This document shows, one piece after another, positions 56,187 to 63,702 of a DNA stretch of 64,000 nt. The stretch is taken from assembly GCF_016758175.1 (NCBI RefSeq), contig NZ_QYAB01000001.1:1901850-1965849 (forward strand). Direction: 5' to 3'. Numbering within the stretch: position 1 is the stretch's first letter; each line of letters opens with the position of its first letter. The translations under genes were made by a program, and so were the position numbers. A model generated the notes under the pieces. It had not been told where the DNA came from and made no database searches. It was given only the letters and a program-made list of their open reading frames with translations. This stretch comes from Leucobacter zeae. GTDB taxonomy: Bacteria; Actinomycetota; Actinomycetes; Actinomycetales; Microbacteriaceae.

Positions 56187-57395
56187 GTGCCGACAGAGCA
56201 GAGCAATTCGGGGGCCGCCCGGGCGATCGGCATCGGGGCGGCCGCCGCCGCCCTCGGCATCGCCGCTGCCGGAGCCGTCGCCGCCGGGGCCGCGGTCTCG
56301 CTCGCGAGGCGCGTCGTCACCCCGGCGCTCGTGCCGGACGAGCCGGTGGTCCTGGAACGGCTGCAGCGCGAGGGCGACGGCGCGATCGCATGGATCCGCG
56401 GTGACGACGCGAATCTGCCCGGCAGGTACTCGCTGCTCTTCGACGGCACCGACGGTCATGCCCGCCTCGGTCCCGTGCTGACGACCTCCGGGTCCGGCAG
56501 ACACGGCGTCTTCGCGCGGCGCGTCGTCGCCGTCGACCGCGGGTCCTTGCGAGCAGGTGTTCGCGGACGCCTCACGGGCTGGTGGTACACCGACCCGGGC
56601 GAGCTGGGTCTGCGCAGCGAGCGGATCGAGTACGAGACCGAACTCGGGGCGGCCGACGCGTGGCTCGTGCACCCGCGGCGTTCGCGCAAGCGGCGGTGGG
56701 CGATCCACGTCCACGGCAGGGGAGCGCTGCCCGCAGAGGCGATCCGCGGCGTCGCTCCGCTCGCGGAGGCGGGAGCGACGAGCCTCGTGATCAGCTACCG
56801 CAACGATCCCGGTGCACCGGCCGGCGCCCACGGGCGCTACGGCAACGGAGTCGCCGAGGCGCGCGATGTGGATGCGGCGATCGCCGAGGCGGTGCGGCGG
56901 GGAGCGGAACGGGTCACCCTCTTCGGATGGTCCATGGGAGGCACCGCGGCGATGATCGCCGCGACCCGGGGAGCGCACGCCGATCTCGTCGACGGCGTGA
57001 TCCTGGACTCGCCTGGGCTCGATTGGAGCGAACTGCTGCGGCACCAGGCGAACCACATGCGGGTGCCGCATCCGATCACCGACGCGGGCATCGCCCTGCT
57101 CGGTCGCGGGATCGTGCGCGCAGGCGTCTCCGGAGGCATCCCGTTCGACGAGCTTTCGCCCGAGCGGTTCGCCCGCGACCTGCGCGTACCCGTGCTCATC
57201 CACGCGAGCGACGCGGACACCTTCGTGCCGAGCGCCGCGGCCCATCGGCTCGCCGCCGCCCGCCCCGAGCTCGTGCAGTTGCGACTGACACCCGACGCGG
57301 AGCACGTGCGTCTCTGGAACGCGGACCCCGAGGGGTGGGAGCGCGAGACGGCCCGGTTCGCCCGCGCACTGCCGCAGCCCGCCTGGCGGGGTTGA
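56187..57395 (+). CDS. Membrane-anchored alpha/beta hydrolase
   Basis: 402 residues. The N-terminal hydrophobic Ala/Gly-rich helix (AAAALGIAAAGAVAAGAAVS) is a likely membrane anchor or uncleaved signal. The hydrolase fold has the nucleophile elbow FGWSMGGTAAM, the acid in VLIHASDADTFVPSAAA and the His in DAEHVRLWN, so the triad is complete, in contrast to the S33-like lipoprotein at 5413. A peptidase or esterase role is possible; the substrate is unknown. GTG 56187 has GAGGAGACGAC upstream. Confidence 0.87.
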   Translation: MPTEQSNSGAARAIGIGAAAAALGIAAAGAVAAGAAVSLARRVVTPALVPDEPVVLERLQREGDGAIAWIRGDDANLPGRYSLLFDGTDGHARLGPVLTTSGSGRHGVFARRVVAVDRGSLRAGVRGRLTGWWYTDPGELGLRSERIEYETELGAADAWLVHPRRSRKRRWAIHVHGRGALPAEAIRGVAPLAEAGATSLVISYRNDPGAPAGAHGRYGNGVAEARDVDAAIAEAVRRGAERVTLFGWSMGGTAAMIAATRGAHADLVDGVILDSPGLDWSELLRHQANHMRVPHPITDAGIALLGRGIVRAGVSGGIPFDELSPERFARDLRVPVLIHASDADTFVPSAAAHRLAAARPELVQLRLTPDAEHVRLWNADPEGWERETARFARALPQPAWRG

Positions 57396-57417
57396 TCCCG
57401 GCGAGCCGGCACGACGG

Positions 57418-57423
57418 TAGACT
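57418..57423 (+). promoter_or_regulatory. -10 box of zapE (leaderless)
   Basis: TAGACT ends 7 nt before the ATG at 57431 with no ribosome site in between, which suggests a leaderless transcript. Confidence 0.45.
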
Positions 57424-57430
57424 TTCCCCG

Positions 57431-58501
57431 ATGTCCTCCGAGCACCAGCACAGTTCCGCACGCCTCGTCGACCGACGCCCGAGCATCACGGGAGCCGACC
57501 TCGTCGCGACCCTCGTGCCGCCTCCGCAGTTCGACCACGCGTCGTTCGAGTCGTACCGCCCCGACCCCGACTACCCGTCGCAGGAGGAGGCGCGCGACCT
57601 GCTCCGCGCGTTCGCGGCCCCCGAGAAGCCCGCTTCCCGCGGGGGCGGCGGATTCTTCGGCTTCGGCCGCAAGAAGACGCCGGAGCCCCAGTCATCGACT
57701 CCCACGAAGCCCGGCGTCTATCTCGACGGCGGCTTCGGCGTCGGCAAGACGCACCTGCTCGCGGCGACCTGGCACGCGACCGCTGGACGCAAGTACTTCG
57801 GCACGTTCATCGAGTACACCGCGCTCGTCGGCGCGCTCGGCTACAGCGGAGCGGTCAGCGTGCTGCAGGGCGCCAGGCTGATCTGCATCGATGAGTTCGA
57901 GCTCGACGACCCGGGCGACACCATGCTCATGACGCGACTCATCAACGACCTGACGTCGACCGGCTCGCGGTTCGTCGCAACGTCGAACACGCCGCCGAAC
58001 GCGCTGGGCGAGGGACGATTCGCGGCCGCGGACTTCATGCGCGAGATCCAGGCCATGTCCGACCGCTTCCTCACCCTGCGCATCGACGGCATCGACTACC
58101 GCCAGCGCGACATCACGGGCGACGCCATCGCGCTCGAGGAGGACGCGTACCGCTTCGCCCTCGCCGACGTGGCCGCGGCGGGCGACCGGATGACCGACGA
58201 CGGGTTCGACGAGCTCATCGCGCACCTCGCGACCGTGCACCCCTCGAGCTACAGCGGGTTGCTGACGGGCGTGAGCTGCATCGGTCTGCGGGGGGTGCAC
58301 GAACTCACCGATCAGTCCGCGGCCCTGCGGTTCGTCGCATTCATCGACCGCGTCTACGACGCGCAGATCCCGATCCGCGCGACCGGCATTCCTCTGACGT
58401 CGATCTTCGGGGGAGGCATGCTCGACGGCGGCTACCGCAAGAAGTACCTGCGGTGCATGTCCCGTCTCAACGCGCTGACGGCGAGCGAGATCGCCCAGTG
58501 A
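57431..58501 (+). CDS. zapE: Cell division ATPase ZapE (AFG1/LACE1 family)
   Basis: An AAA-type ATPase linked to division in other bacteria. 356 residues. Walker A is YLDGGFGVGKTHLLAATWH, Walker B is LICIDEFELDDPGDTML, and sensor-like SRFVATSNTPPNALGEGR and a later YSGLLTGVSCIGLRGVHEL match the family. A Gly-rich insertion (RGGGGFFGFGRKK) precedes the ATPase core. Its TGA overlaps the GTG of the PemK/MazF-like gene. Confidence 0.92.
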   Translation: MSSEHQHSSARLVDRRPSITGADLVATLVPPPQFDHASFESYRPDPDYPSQEEARDLLRAFAAPEKPASRGGGGFFGFGRKKTPEPQSSTPTKPGVYLDGGFGVGKTHLLAATWHATAGRKYFGTFIEYTALVGALGYSGAVSVLQGARLICIDEFELDDPGDTMLMTRLINDLTSTGSRFVATSNTPPNALGEGRFAAADFMREIQAMSDRFLTLRIDGIDYRQRDITGDAIALEEDAYRFALADVAAAGDRMTDDGFDELIAHLATVHPSSYSGLLTGVSCIGLRGVHELTDQSAALRFVAFIDRVYDAQIPIRATGIPLTSIFGGGMLDGGYRKKYLRCMSRLNALTASEIAQ

Positions 58502-59112
58502 GCCGGTCCTCGGGATCCCGGTGGATCGGCGAGTTCCTCCGCTCCTTCGCGCAGGCCCTGCTGCGATCGACCTCGTCGAAGCCCGGTGAACGCGCAGGTG
58601 ACCGGGAGACGGGCGCCCGACGCCCGACTTCGAGGACCGGTGCCGGTCGGGTCGCGGACGGGATCCGCGACGACCGCATCGGAGCGGGCTTCGACGCGAG
58701 CCCCGGCAGGGACGGATCCAGCGCCACCCGGGATCTCGCACCCTCCGAGATCCGCACGCTGCGACCGAGCTACGATCCCGCGCCGGACGGCGACCCGGAT
58801 CCCGGCGAGGTCGTCTGGACCTGGGTCCCGTACGTCGAGAACGACGGGCGGGGCAAGGATCGACCCGTGCTCATCATCGCGCGCATCGATGCCACGAGCA
58901 CCGCGGGCTGCTATCTCAGCACCAAGGAGCACCGCGGCTTCGTGCCGGTCGGCTCCGGCGGCTGGGACGGGCAGGGGCGCGAGAGCTTCCTCGCGCCCGA
59001 TCGGGTGTTGCGCGTGTCGCACGACGGCATGCGCCGCGAGGGGCACGTGCTGCCTCAGGAGCGCTTCTCGCGCGCCGTCGATGCCGTCGCGCGAAAGCAC
59101 GGGATCGGCTGA
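58498..59112 (+). CDS. PemK/MazF-like domain protein with a disordered N-terminal extension
   Basis: 204 residues. The N-terminal ~95 residues are Arg/Ser/Asp-rich and probably disordered. The C-terminal ~110 have the PemK/MazF fold pattern: EVVWTWVPYVENDGRGKDRP and VLIIARIDATSTAGCYLSTK. No antitoxin gene is adjacent. The start GTG overlaps the zapE stop (GTGA), so the two are translationally coupled. It could be an RNase of the MazF type or a non-toxic member with a role tied to ZapE; this is inference. Confidence 0.8.
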   Translation: MSRSSGSRWIGEFLRSFAQALLRSTSSKPGERAGDRETGARRPTSRTGAGRVADGIRDDRIGAGFDASPGRDGSSATRDLAPSEIRTLRPSYDPAPDGDPDPGEVVWTWVPYVENDGRGKDRPVLIIARIDATSTAGCYLSTKEHRGFVPVGSGGWDGQGRESFLAPDRVLRVSHDGMRREGHVLPQERFSRAVDAVARKHGIG

Positions 59113-59133
59113 CGATCCGCCGCACCGACCGGG

Positions 59134-59847
59134 TCACCCCCGCGAGAGGATCCCGCTCACCAGGGAGACGATCGTCGCGACCACGAGGGCGTTGAATGCG
59201 AACGCGATGAACGTGTGCGTGCGCACGGTGCCGAGCCCCGCGCGCGTCCGCGGCTTGCCCGCCGACATCGCGCCCACCGACGAGACCATCACCGACATCG
59301 AGACAAAGTCGATGAACTCGACGGGCTCGTCGAGATCGAACGTGATCCGTTCGCCGCCTGCGTCCAGCCGGAAGTATCGCAGCGCGAACGCGTAGACCAT
59401 GGTCGCCCAGGCGGTCCCGGCCGTCAGCAGGACGAGCACGGGGAGCCAGACGGCGTTCCCAGGCCCTACGACCGTCGCAGCCACAGCGACGATGAGCGCG
59501 CTGCTCGCCGCGAAGATCGCCCAGTCCTCGGTCCGCGCGAATCCCAGGAGGCGCGCGAGCCGGCTCGGCCCGCGTCGGTGCTGCGCGGCGGCGATCCGCG
59601 CGGCGCGTTCGCGGTCGAGGCGCGCGTACACCCGGTGCGTCCAGATGAGGTAGACGAGCGAGAACCCCGAGAACATCGCGCAGAGCGCGACGAAGGCGAT
59701 GAGCAGCACCTCGTCCGTGAACCCCGCCTCAGGGGCGACCGTCGCGATCGCGGCGATCGGAACGGGAGCGGTGACGAGCGTCGCGATCCCGGCGCGGAAC
59801 CCGTCGTCGAATCGCAGGGGGATGTCTCTCTGGCGGCGCGCGAGCAT
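59134..59847 (-). CDS. DUF1345 family membrane protein
   Basis: 237 residues with about five membrane helices (VLLIAFVALCAMFSGFSLVY, IFAASSALIVAVAATVV, VWLPVLVLLTAGTAWATMVY and a final FIAFAFNALVVATIVSLVSG). The helix after FDLDEPVEFIDFVSMSVMVS carries the charged motif common in the family. Function unknown. ATG 59847 lies 7 nt after TAGAAT (59855-59860), suggesting a leaderless mRNA; the open frame continues upstream without signals. Confidence 0.88.
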   Translation of the reverse strand: MLARRQRDIPLRFDDGFRAGIATLVTAPVPIAAIATVAPEAGFTDEVLLIAFVALCAMFSGFSLVYLIWTHRVYARLDRERAARIAAAQHRRGPSRLARLLGFARTEDWAIFAASSALIVAVAATVVGPGNAVWLPVLVLLTAGTAWATMVYAFALRYFRLDAGGERITFDLDEPVEFIDFVSMSVMVSSVGAMSAGKPRTRAGLGTVRTHTFIAFAFNALVVATIVSLVSGILSRG

Positions 59848-59854
59848 GCCGGTG

Positions 59855-59860
59855 ATTCTA
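59855..59860 (-). promoter_or_regulatory. -10 box of the DUF1345 gene (leaderless)
   Basis: TAGAAT on the minus strand ends 7 nt before the ATG at 59847. Confidence 0.45.
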
Positions 59861-60055
59861 CGGCGCGGGCGGCCGACGGGGACCGAGGCGCACCGTCCCG
59901 CCGACGAGGACGCGAGACCCGTGCACCGGACGCATCCGGGTTCCGCCTGAAGGACACCGAGAATTTTCCCGCCGCCTCTTCCGCTCCGCGTATGCACCGC
60001 GCCATAATGTCGGCAACGGGTGGAAGCGCCCGTCCGCCGAACGGAAGGACACTGC

Positions 60056-60292
60056 ATGGGTATCGAGGATCTGGGGAAGCAGGCGCAGGACCTCGCCGGG
60101 AAGGCGGGCGACTTCGCCAAGGAGAACGCCGACAAGATCGAGGATGCGCTGAAGAGCGAGCAGGCGGAGTCCCTCACCGACAAGCTGCTCGACGGTGCCG
60201 CGGATCTCGCGAACAAGGTGACCGGCGGCGCACACGCCGACAAGGTCTCCGAGGTGCGGGACGCGATCGACGGAAAGCTCGGCAACGAGTAA
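60056..60292 (+). CDS. Rv0909-family putative antitoxin-like small protein
   Basis: 78 residues, helical and highly charged: GIEDLGKQAQDLAGKAGDFA, KENADKIEDALKSEQAE and a C-terminal ADKVSEVRDAIDGKLGNE. This matches the Rv0909/MT0933-like family, annotated as type II antitoxins in mycobacteria; no toxin gene is adjacent, so it may have another role such as stress protection. ATG 60056 has GGAAGGAC upstream. A hairpin follows. Confidence 0.85.
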   Translation: MGIEDLGKQAQDLAGKAGDFAKENADKIEDALKSEQAESLTDKLLDGAADLANKVTGGAHADKVSEVRDAIDGKLGNE

Positions 60293-60316
60293 GTAGTATC
60301 GACCGACTATCTACGG

Positions 60317-60355
60317 AATCCCCTTCGCCAGGCTCGTGCCTCGGCGGAGGGGATT
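60317..60355. terminator. Terminator after the antitoxin-like gene
   Basis: AATCCCCTTCGCC and GGCGGAGGGGATT form a 13-bp stem with one G-T pair and a 13-nt loop, between the convergent antitoxin-like and Pr6Pr genes, followed by T-rich TTCTC. Confidence 0.75.
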
Positions 60356-60357
60356 TC

Positions 60358-61071
60358 TCATGCTCCTCCCGGTTCCGCCACGGGCCGCAGGAACCGATGC
60401 ACGCCCCGGGATCGACTCGCGCCCCACACGAGGGCGCCGGCGCCGAGCAGCGCGACGAGGAGGCCCGCGACGTGGAGCGCGAGCGAGGCCGCGCCGTGCT
60501 CGGGCAGCAGGAACCCGTACGGCACCCAGCCGTCGGTGGCGCCCCGCACGAGCACGACGGCCAGCCAGACTAGCGGGTAGGGGAGCACGATCCAGAGTCG
60601 GCGCCAGGGGAGCGGCTCGCGGTCGCCCACGAGCACCCAGTCGAGCACGGCGTAGGCGGGAAGGACCGCATGCAGAGCTGCGCTCACCCAGGGCGGCGCC
60701 GATCCGGTGCCCGGTACGAGGCCGTTGTAGACGACTGCGACCACGATCGCGCACGCCGTCGCCACTGCGCGGATCGAGGACAGAGCGGCACCCCCGGCTC
60801 GGCGCCATGGCCCGCCGCCGGAGCGCGCAGTCAGTCCGACGGCGCCGCTGACGGCGAGCACGACGCCCACGACGAGGCTCTTCTGGTTCGTGAAGTATCC
60901 GAAGAAGTCGAAGGGGTTGGCTCGCCCGTGGTCGATCGCATCGGCGTAGGCGTATCCGACCACGCAGATCGCGAGGACGCCGACCGTCGCACGGATCGCG
61001 CCGATCGGCGCGATGGCGACCTCGGCCACGGTCTCATCCGAGGGCGGCGTCGAGTAGAGTCGAGTGGTCAT
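60358..61071 (-). CDS. Pr6Pr family membrane protein
   Basis: 237 residues with six predicted helices. The family signatures are FGYFTNQKSLVVGVVLAV, VVYNGLVPG, LHAVLPAYAVLDWVLVGD and PLVWLAVVLVRGATDGWVPY. It belongs to a family of integral membrane proteins related to FAR-17a/AIG1-like proteins; function is unknown. ATG 61071 lies 57 nt from the divergent lipid-synthase gene. Confidence 0.88.
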   Translation of the reverse strand: MTTRLYSTPPSDETVAEVAIAPIGAIRATVGVLAICVVGYAYADAIDHGRANPFDFFGYFTNQKSLVVGVVLAVSGAVGLTARSGGGPWRRAGGAALSSIRAVATACAIVVAVVYNGLVPGTGSAPPWVSAALHAVLPAYAVLDWVLVGDREPLPWRRLWIVLPYPLVWLAVVLVRGATDGWVPYGFLLPEHGAASLALHVAGLLVALLGAGALVWGASRSRGVHRFLRPVAEPGGA

Positions 61072-61128
61072 TCACCCATTGAAACAGGCAGACGACCCGA
61101 TCTCCGTCGCCGTGCCGGGAAACGGATC

Positions 61129-61887
61129 ATGCCCTCTCACCGCTCGCGCGTCCTCGCCGCCTGGTCGGTCCACGCCCTCACGCTCACCGGCGTGATCTGG
61201 GCGACGCTCGCGTTCCTCGCGCTCTTCAGCGACCACCCGAAGCTGATGTGGGCCTTCCTGGGCATCGCGCTCATCGTCGACGGGGTCGACGGGACGCTCG
61301 CGAGGCGCGCCGAAGTGCAGAAGTACGCGCCGCACTTCGACGGCGTGATCCTTGACTCCGTGGTGGACTACCTCACCTGGACCCTCATTCCGGCGATCTT
61401 CATGTATCGGGAGGGGCTGCTCGGCGAGGGCGCGCTCGGCATCGTGCTGTTGCTCGTCATCAACATCACGTCGATGTTCTGCTACGCCAACACGAAGATG
61501 AAGACCGACGACTTCTACTTCATGGGTTTCCCGGCGGCCTGGAACATCGTCGCGCTCGCCTTCTGGCTCTTCACCCCGAGCACCCCGGTCGCCGCGGTGC
61601 TCGTCGTGGCGTTCTCCGTGCTTACCTGGGCCCCGATCACGTTCGTGCATCCGTTCCGCGTCGCACGGTTCATGGTCGTGAACGTGCTCGCGACGGCCGT
61701 CTGGGTGGCGGCGTCCGCGATGCTGGTCGCGTCCCACCCCTCCGGTCATCCGGTCGCGGTCTGGGCATGGGTCGTCTCGGGCTCCTGGCTCATCCTGCTC
61801 GGCCTCGTGCGCACCATGGCGCAGAAGCGGTCTCAGCGCGCGACCGCGAACGACGGAGCGGCCGAGACAGTCGACGCCGTGCGGTAG
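61129..61887 (+). CDS. CDP-alcohol phosphatidyltransferase, phosphatidylcholine synthase-like
   Basis: 252 residues, about eight membrane helices. The CDP-alcohol phosphotransferase motif is present with wide spacing: IVDGVDGTLARRAEVQKYA, then PHFDGVILDSVVDYLTW. The sequence resembles bacterial phosphatidylcholine synthase (Pcs), which joins choline to CDP-diacylglycerol, in VHALTLTGVIWATLAFLALF, the motif region and LIPAIFMY. The Asp residues needed for catalysis are all present. Pcs is uncommon in actinobacteria; another alcohol acceptor cannot be excluded. Its 3' end overlaps the convergent gene by 55 nt. Confidence 0.82.
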   Translation: MPSHRSRVLAAWSVHALTLTGVIWATLAFLALFSDHPKLMWAFLGIALIVDGVDGTLARRAEVQKYAPHFDGVILDSVVDYLTWTLIPAIFMYREGLLGEGALGIVLLLVINITSMFCYANTKMKTDDFYFMGFPAAWNIVALAFWLFTPSTPVAAVLVVAFSVLTWAPITFVHPFRVARFMVVNVLATAVWVAASAMLVASHPSGHPVAVWAWVVSGSWLILLGLVRTMAQKRSQRATANDGAAETVDAVR

Positions 61888-62798
61888 CGATCGCGCAATC
61901 GCCGCTCCTGCAGGTAGCGGCCTGCCTCGAGGATCACGCTCGACGCCGTGAGCACCGCGATGACGATCGGCACGTAGGGCGGATAGCCCCTGCCGTTCAC
62001 CCAGAAGTACACGTAGGGCACGACGAAGGTGACCAGTGTCGTGGCAGCGGCGAGGAGGCGGATGCGCCCGCGCGGGTCGAAGAGCATCGCGAGCACCCCC
62101 CAGGTGTAGGGGACCGCGGTCACCACGTCGATGGCCCAGAGCACGAGGAGACTGCCGTGGAACTCGCGGACGAGGGCGACCGGGAGCACGCGGAGCGAGG
62201 AATAGACGAACACGATCGCGTAGACGGGCAGGCTCGGGTGCAGCAGCGCCCGGCTCAGCGCTGACTCGCGATGGACCGGGGCGCTGGGCGGGAGCAGTGC
62301 GAGCGCATCGCGGTGCACGCGACGCGTGGACATGCCCGCCAGCGCCCGCAGCGTCGCGGTCCCATCCCGCTCGAGGCTGTGGCGGAGCAGGACGGCGACA
62401 TTGACGGCGTACACGGCCGGGTGCGCGGCTTCGGCACCGACGGCGGATCCATCGCTCGCACCGCGCGCGATCGCCCCCGCCCCGTCGACGCGCACGGCGA
62501 TGCCTGCGGGAAGCGCCGCTCGGAGCTCCGAGGCGTCACCACCGCCTGCGAGCACCACGATCGCCCCGCACTCGAGCGCCTCGCGCAGGACGCGTGCTCG
62601 GCTGTCGGGGCCGATCAGCGATTCGATCGGCACGACACGGGTGTTGCGCGGTCCGAGCTCGGCCACGCGCTGCACGCCTGCGACGCCGCAGAGCAGGTCG
62701 GGATCGATCGGCGCGCCCGCGATCAGCGGATCGGCCGCGAGTGCGCCGGGGGAGACCATGAGCGACTCCGCAACCCGCCGCACCCACCGCCACACCAT
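61833..62798 (-). CDS. Hypothetical membrane protein with a soluble N-terminal domain
   Basis: 321 residues. The N-terminal ~190 residues look like an alpha/beta domain (CGVAGVQRVAELGPRNTRVV, LECGAIVVLAGGGDASELRA). The C-terminal part has about four helices (YAIVFVYSSLRVLPVALV, LLVLWAIDVVTAVPYTW, RLLAAATTLVTFVVPYVYFW and PIVIAVLTASSVILEAGR). I do not recognise the family. ATG 62798 is used; ATG 62759 has a better ribosome site (GGAG) and is a fair alternative. It overlaps the Pcs-like gene by 55 nt at its 3' end. Confidence 0.65.
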   Translation of the reverse strand: MVWRWVRRVAESLMVSPGALAADPLIAGAPIDPDLLCGVAGVQRVAELGPRNTRVVPIESLIGPDSRARVLREALECGAIVVLAGGGDASELRAALPAGIAVRVDGAGAIARGASDGSAVGAEAAHPAVYAVNVAVLLRHSLERDGTATLRALAGMSTRRVHRDALALLPPSAPVHRESALSRALLHPSLPVYAIVFVYSSLRVLPVALVREFHGSLLVLWAIDVVTAVPYTWGVLAMLFDPRGRIRLLAAATTLVTFVVPYVYFWVNGRGYPPYVPIVIAVLTASSVILEAGRYLQERRLRDRYRTASTVSAAPSFAVAR

Positions 62799-63050
62799 GC
62801 AACGAAGACTATCGCGTCGTCCCAGGGGGAACGCATCCGGTGGGGCACCGCTCGTCCGACCGCCGATTCCACCGGAGCACCGCTGTGCCGCAGGGGTCGG
62901 CCGGTCTTCGTCGTCGCGGGTGCGTGGGCCCGGGCTGCCGGAGATATGCGATCGGCGGGATATCTGCTCATCGGCCTCCCGAATCGGCATATGTCCGACC
63001 GATCTCAGATATCCGGCAGGCGTGATCCTCCCTCGGCCGCTGAGCCACTG
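62799..63050. other. Intergenic stretch without a supported gene
   Basis: No frame has a ribosome site or recognisable family. It leads into the repeat cluster beside the tRNA operon. Confidence 0.4.
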
Positions 63051-63148
63051 CTGGTCCGTCGAGACACTACTGGTCCGTCGAGACGGCATCAGCGCCGATG
63101 CCGCCTCGACGGACCAGTAGCCGCTCGGCACGACTGCTCGGCACGACT
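63051..63148. repeat. Cluster of short direct and inverted repeats
   Basis: CTGGTCCGTCGAGAC occurs at 63051-63065 and 63070-63084. CTCGACGGACCAG at 63105-63117 is its inverted copy, and with the inner GGCATC/GATGCC it forms a 23-bp imperfect stem with one mismatch. GCTCGGCACGACT is repeated in tandem at 63123-63135 and 63136-63148. The cluster lies just past the end of the tRNA operon. Confidence 0.8.
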
Positions 63149-63193
63149 GCCCGGATGCCGAGGGTGCGCACGCGATGAGGTCGGAGAAACACG

Positions 63194-63220
63194 AAAACCC
63201 CCGGTGAAACCGGGGGTTTT
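63194..63220 (-). terminator. Terminator of the tRNA operon
   Basis: AAAACCCCCGGT and ACCGGGGGTTTT form a perfect 12-bp stem on a GAA loop, immediately after the 3' end of tRNA-Val; on the minus strand it ends in a T-run. Confidence 0.9.
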
Positions 63221-63225
63221 GTCTG

Positions 63226-63297
63226 TGCGCGATACTGGGATCGAACCAGTGACCTCTTCCGTGTCAGGGAAGCGCGCTACCGCTGCGCCAATCGCGC
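63226..63297 (-). tRNA. tRNA-Val (anticodon GAC)
   Basis: 72 nt. Acceptor GCGCGAT pairs with ATCGCGC. The anticodon stem-loop CTTCC-CTGACAC-GGAAG gives GAC, and the T arm is CTGGTTCGATCCCAG. CCA is not encoded. Last of three tRNA genes on the minus strand. Confidence 0.96.
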
Positions 63298-63325
63298 CTA
63301 AAGAAGGCTATTCAGTTGTGAAGCG

Positions 63326-63396
63326 AGGTGGCGACGGGATTCGAACCCGTGTATACGGCTTTGCAGGCCGCTGCCTCGCCTCTCGGCCACGCCACC
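63326..63396 (-). tRNA. tRNA-Cys (anticodon GCA)
   Basis: 71 nt. Acceptor GGTGGCG pairs with CGCCACC. The anticodon stem-loop CGGCC-TGCAAA-type reads GCA, and the T arm is CGGGTTCGAATCCCG. CCA is not encoded. Confidence 0.96.
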
Positions 63397-63449
63397 GTAT
63401 GGGGTGTTGCCACCTTGTAAACAAGCAATCGGCCGAAGCCGATTACCAG

Positions 63450-63522
63450 AGCGGATGACGAGACTCGAACTCGCGACCCTCACCTTGGCAAGGTGATGCG
63501 CTACCAACTGCGCTACATCCGC
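63450..63522 (-). tRNA. tRNA-Gly (anticodon GCC)
   Basis: 73 nt. Acceptor GCGGATG pairs with CATCCGC. The anticodon stem-loop CACCT-TGCCA-AGGTG reads GCC, and the T arm is CGAGTTCGAGTCTCG. First of the three tRNA genes behind a strong promoter. Confidence 0.96.
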
Positions 63523-63567
63523 ATGACTGCTTTCGCAATCCCGCTCACGTTGCCGTGAACAAGAATT

Positions 63568-63597
63568 ACTATAGGGGCGTTTCGGGGGAGTGCGCAA
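63568..63597 (-). promoter_or_regulatory. Promoter of the tRNA-Gly-Cys-Val operon
   Basis: On the minus strand TTGCGC (63597-63592) and TATAGT (63573-63568) are separated by 18 nt, about 45 nt upstream of tRNA-Gly. It is a near-consensus housekeeping promoter. Confidence 0.65.
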
Positions 63598-63702
63598 ATC
63601 AGCCCTGTCCGCCCGGGCGCGCCGCAGCCCAGATCATTGACTTTACGCCACTTTTCGCTCGAATGGAAGGTATTCGTCGGCGGTCATCGATACGGTGGTC
63701 TC

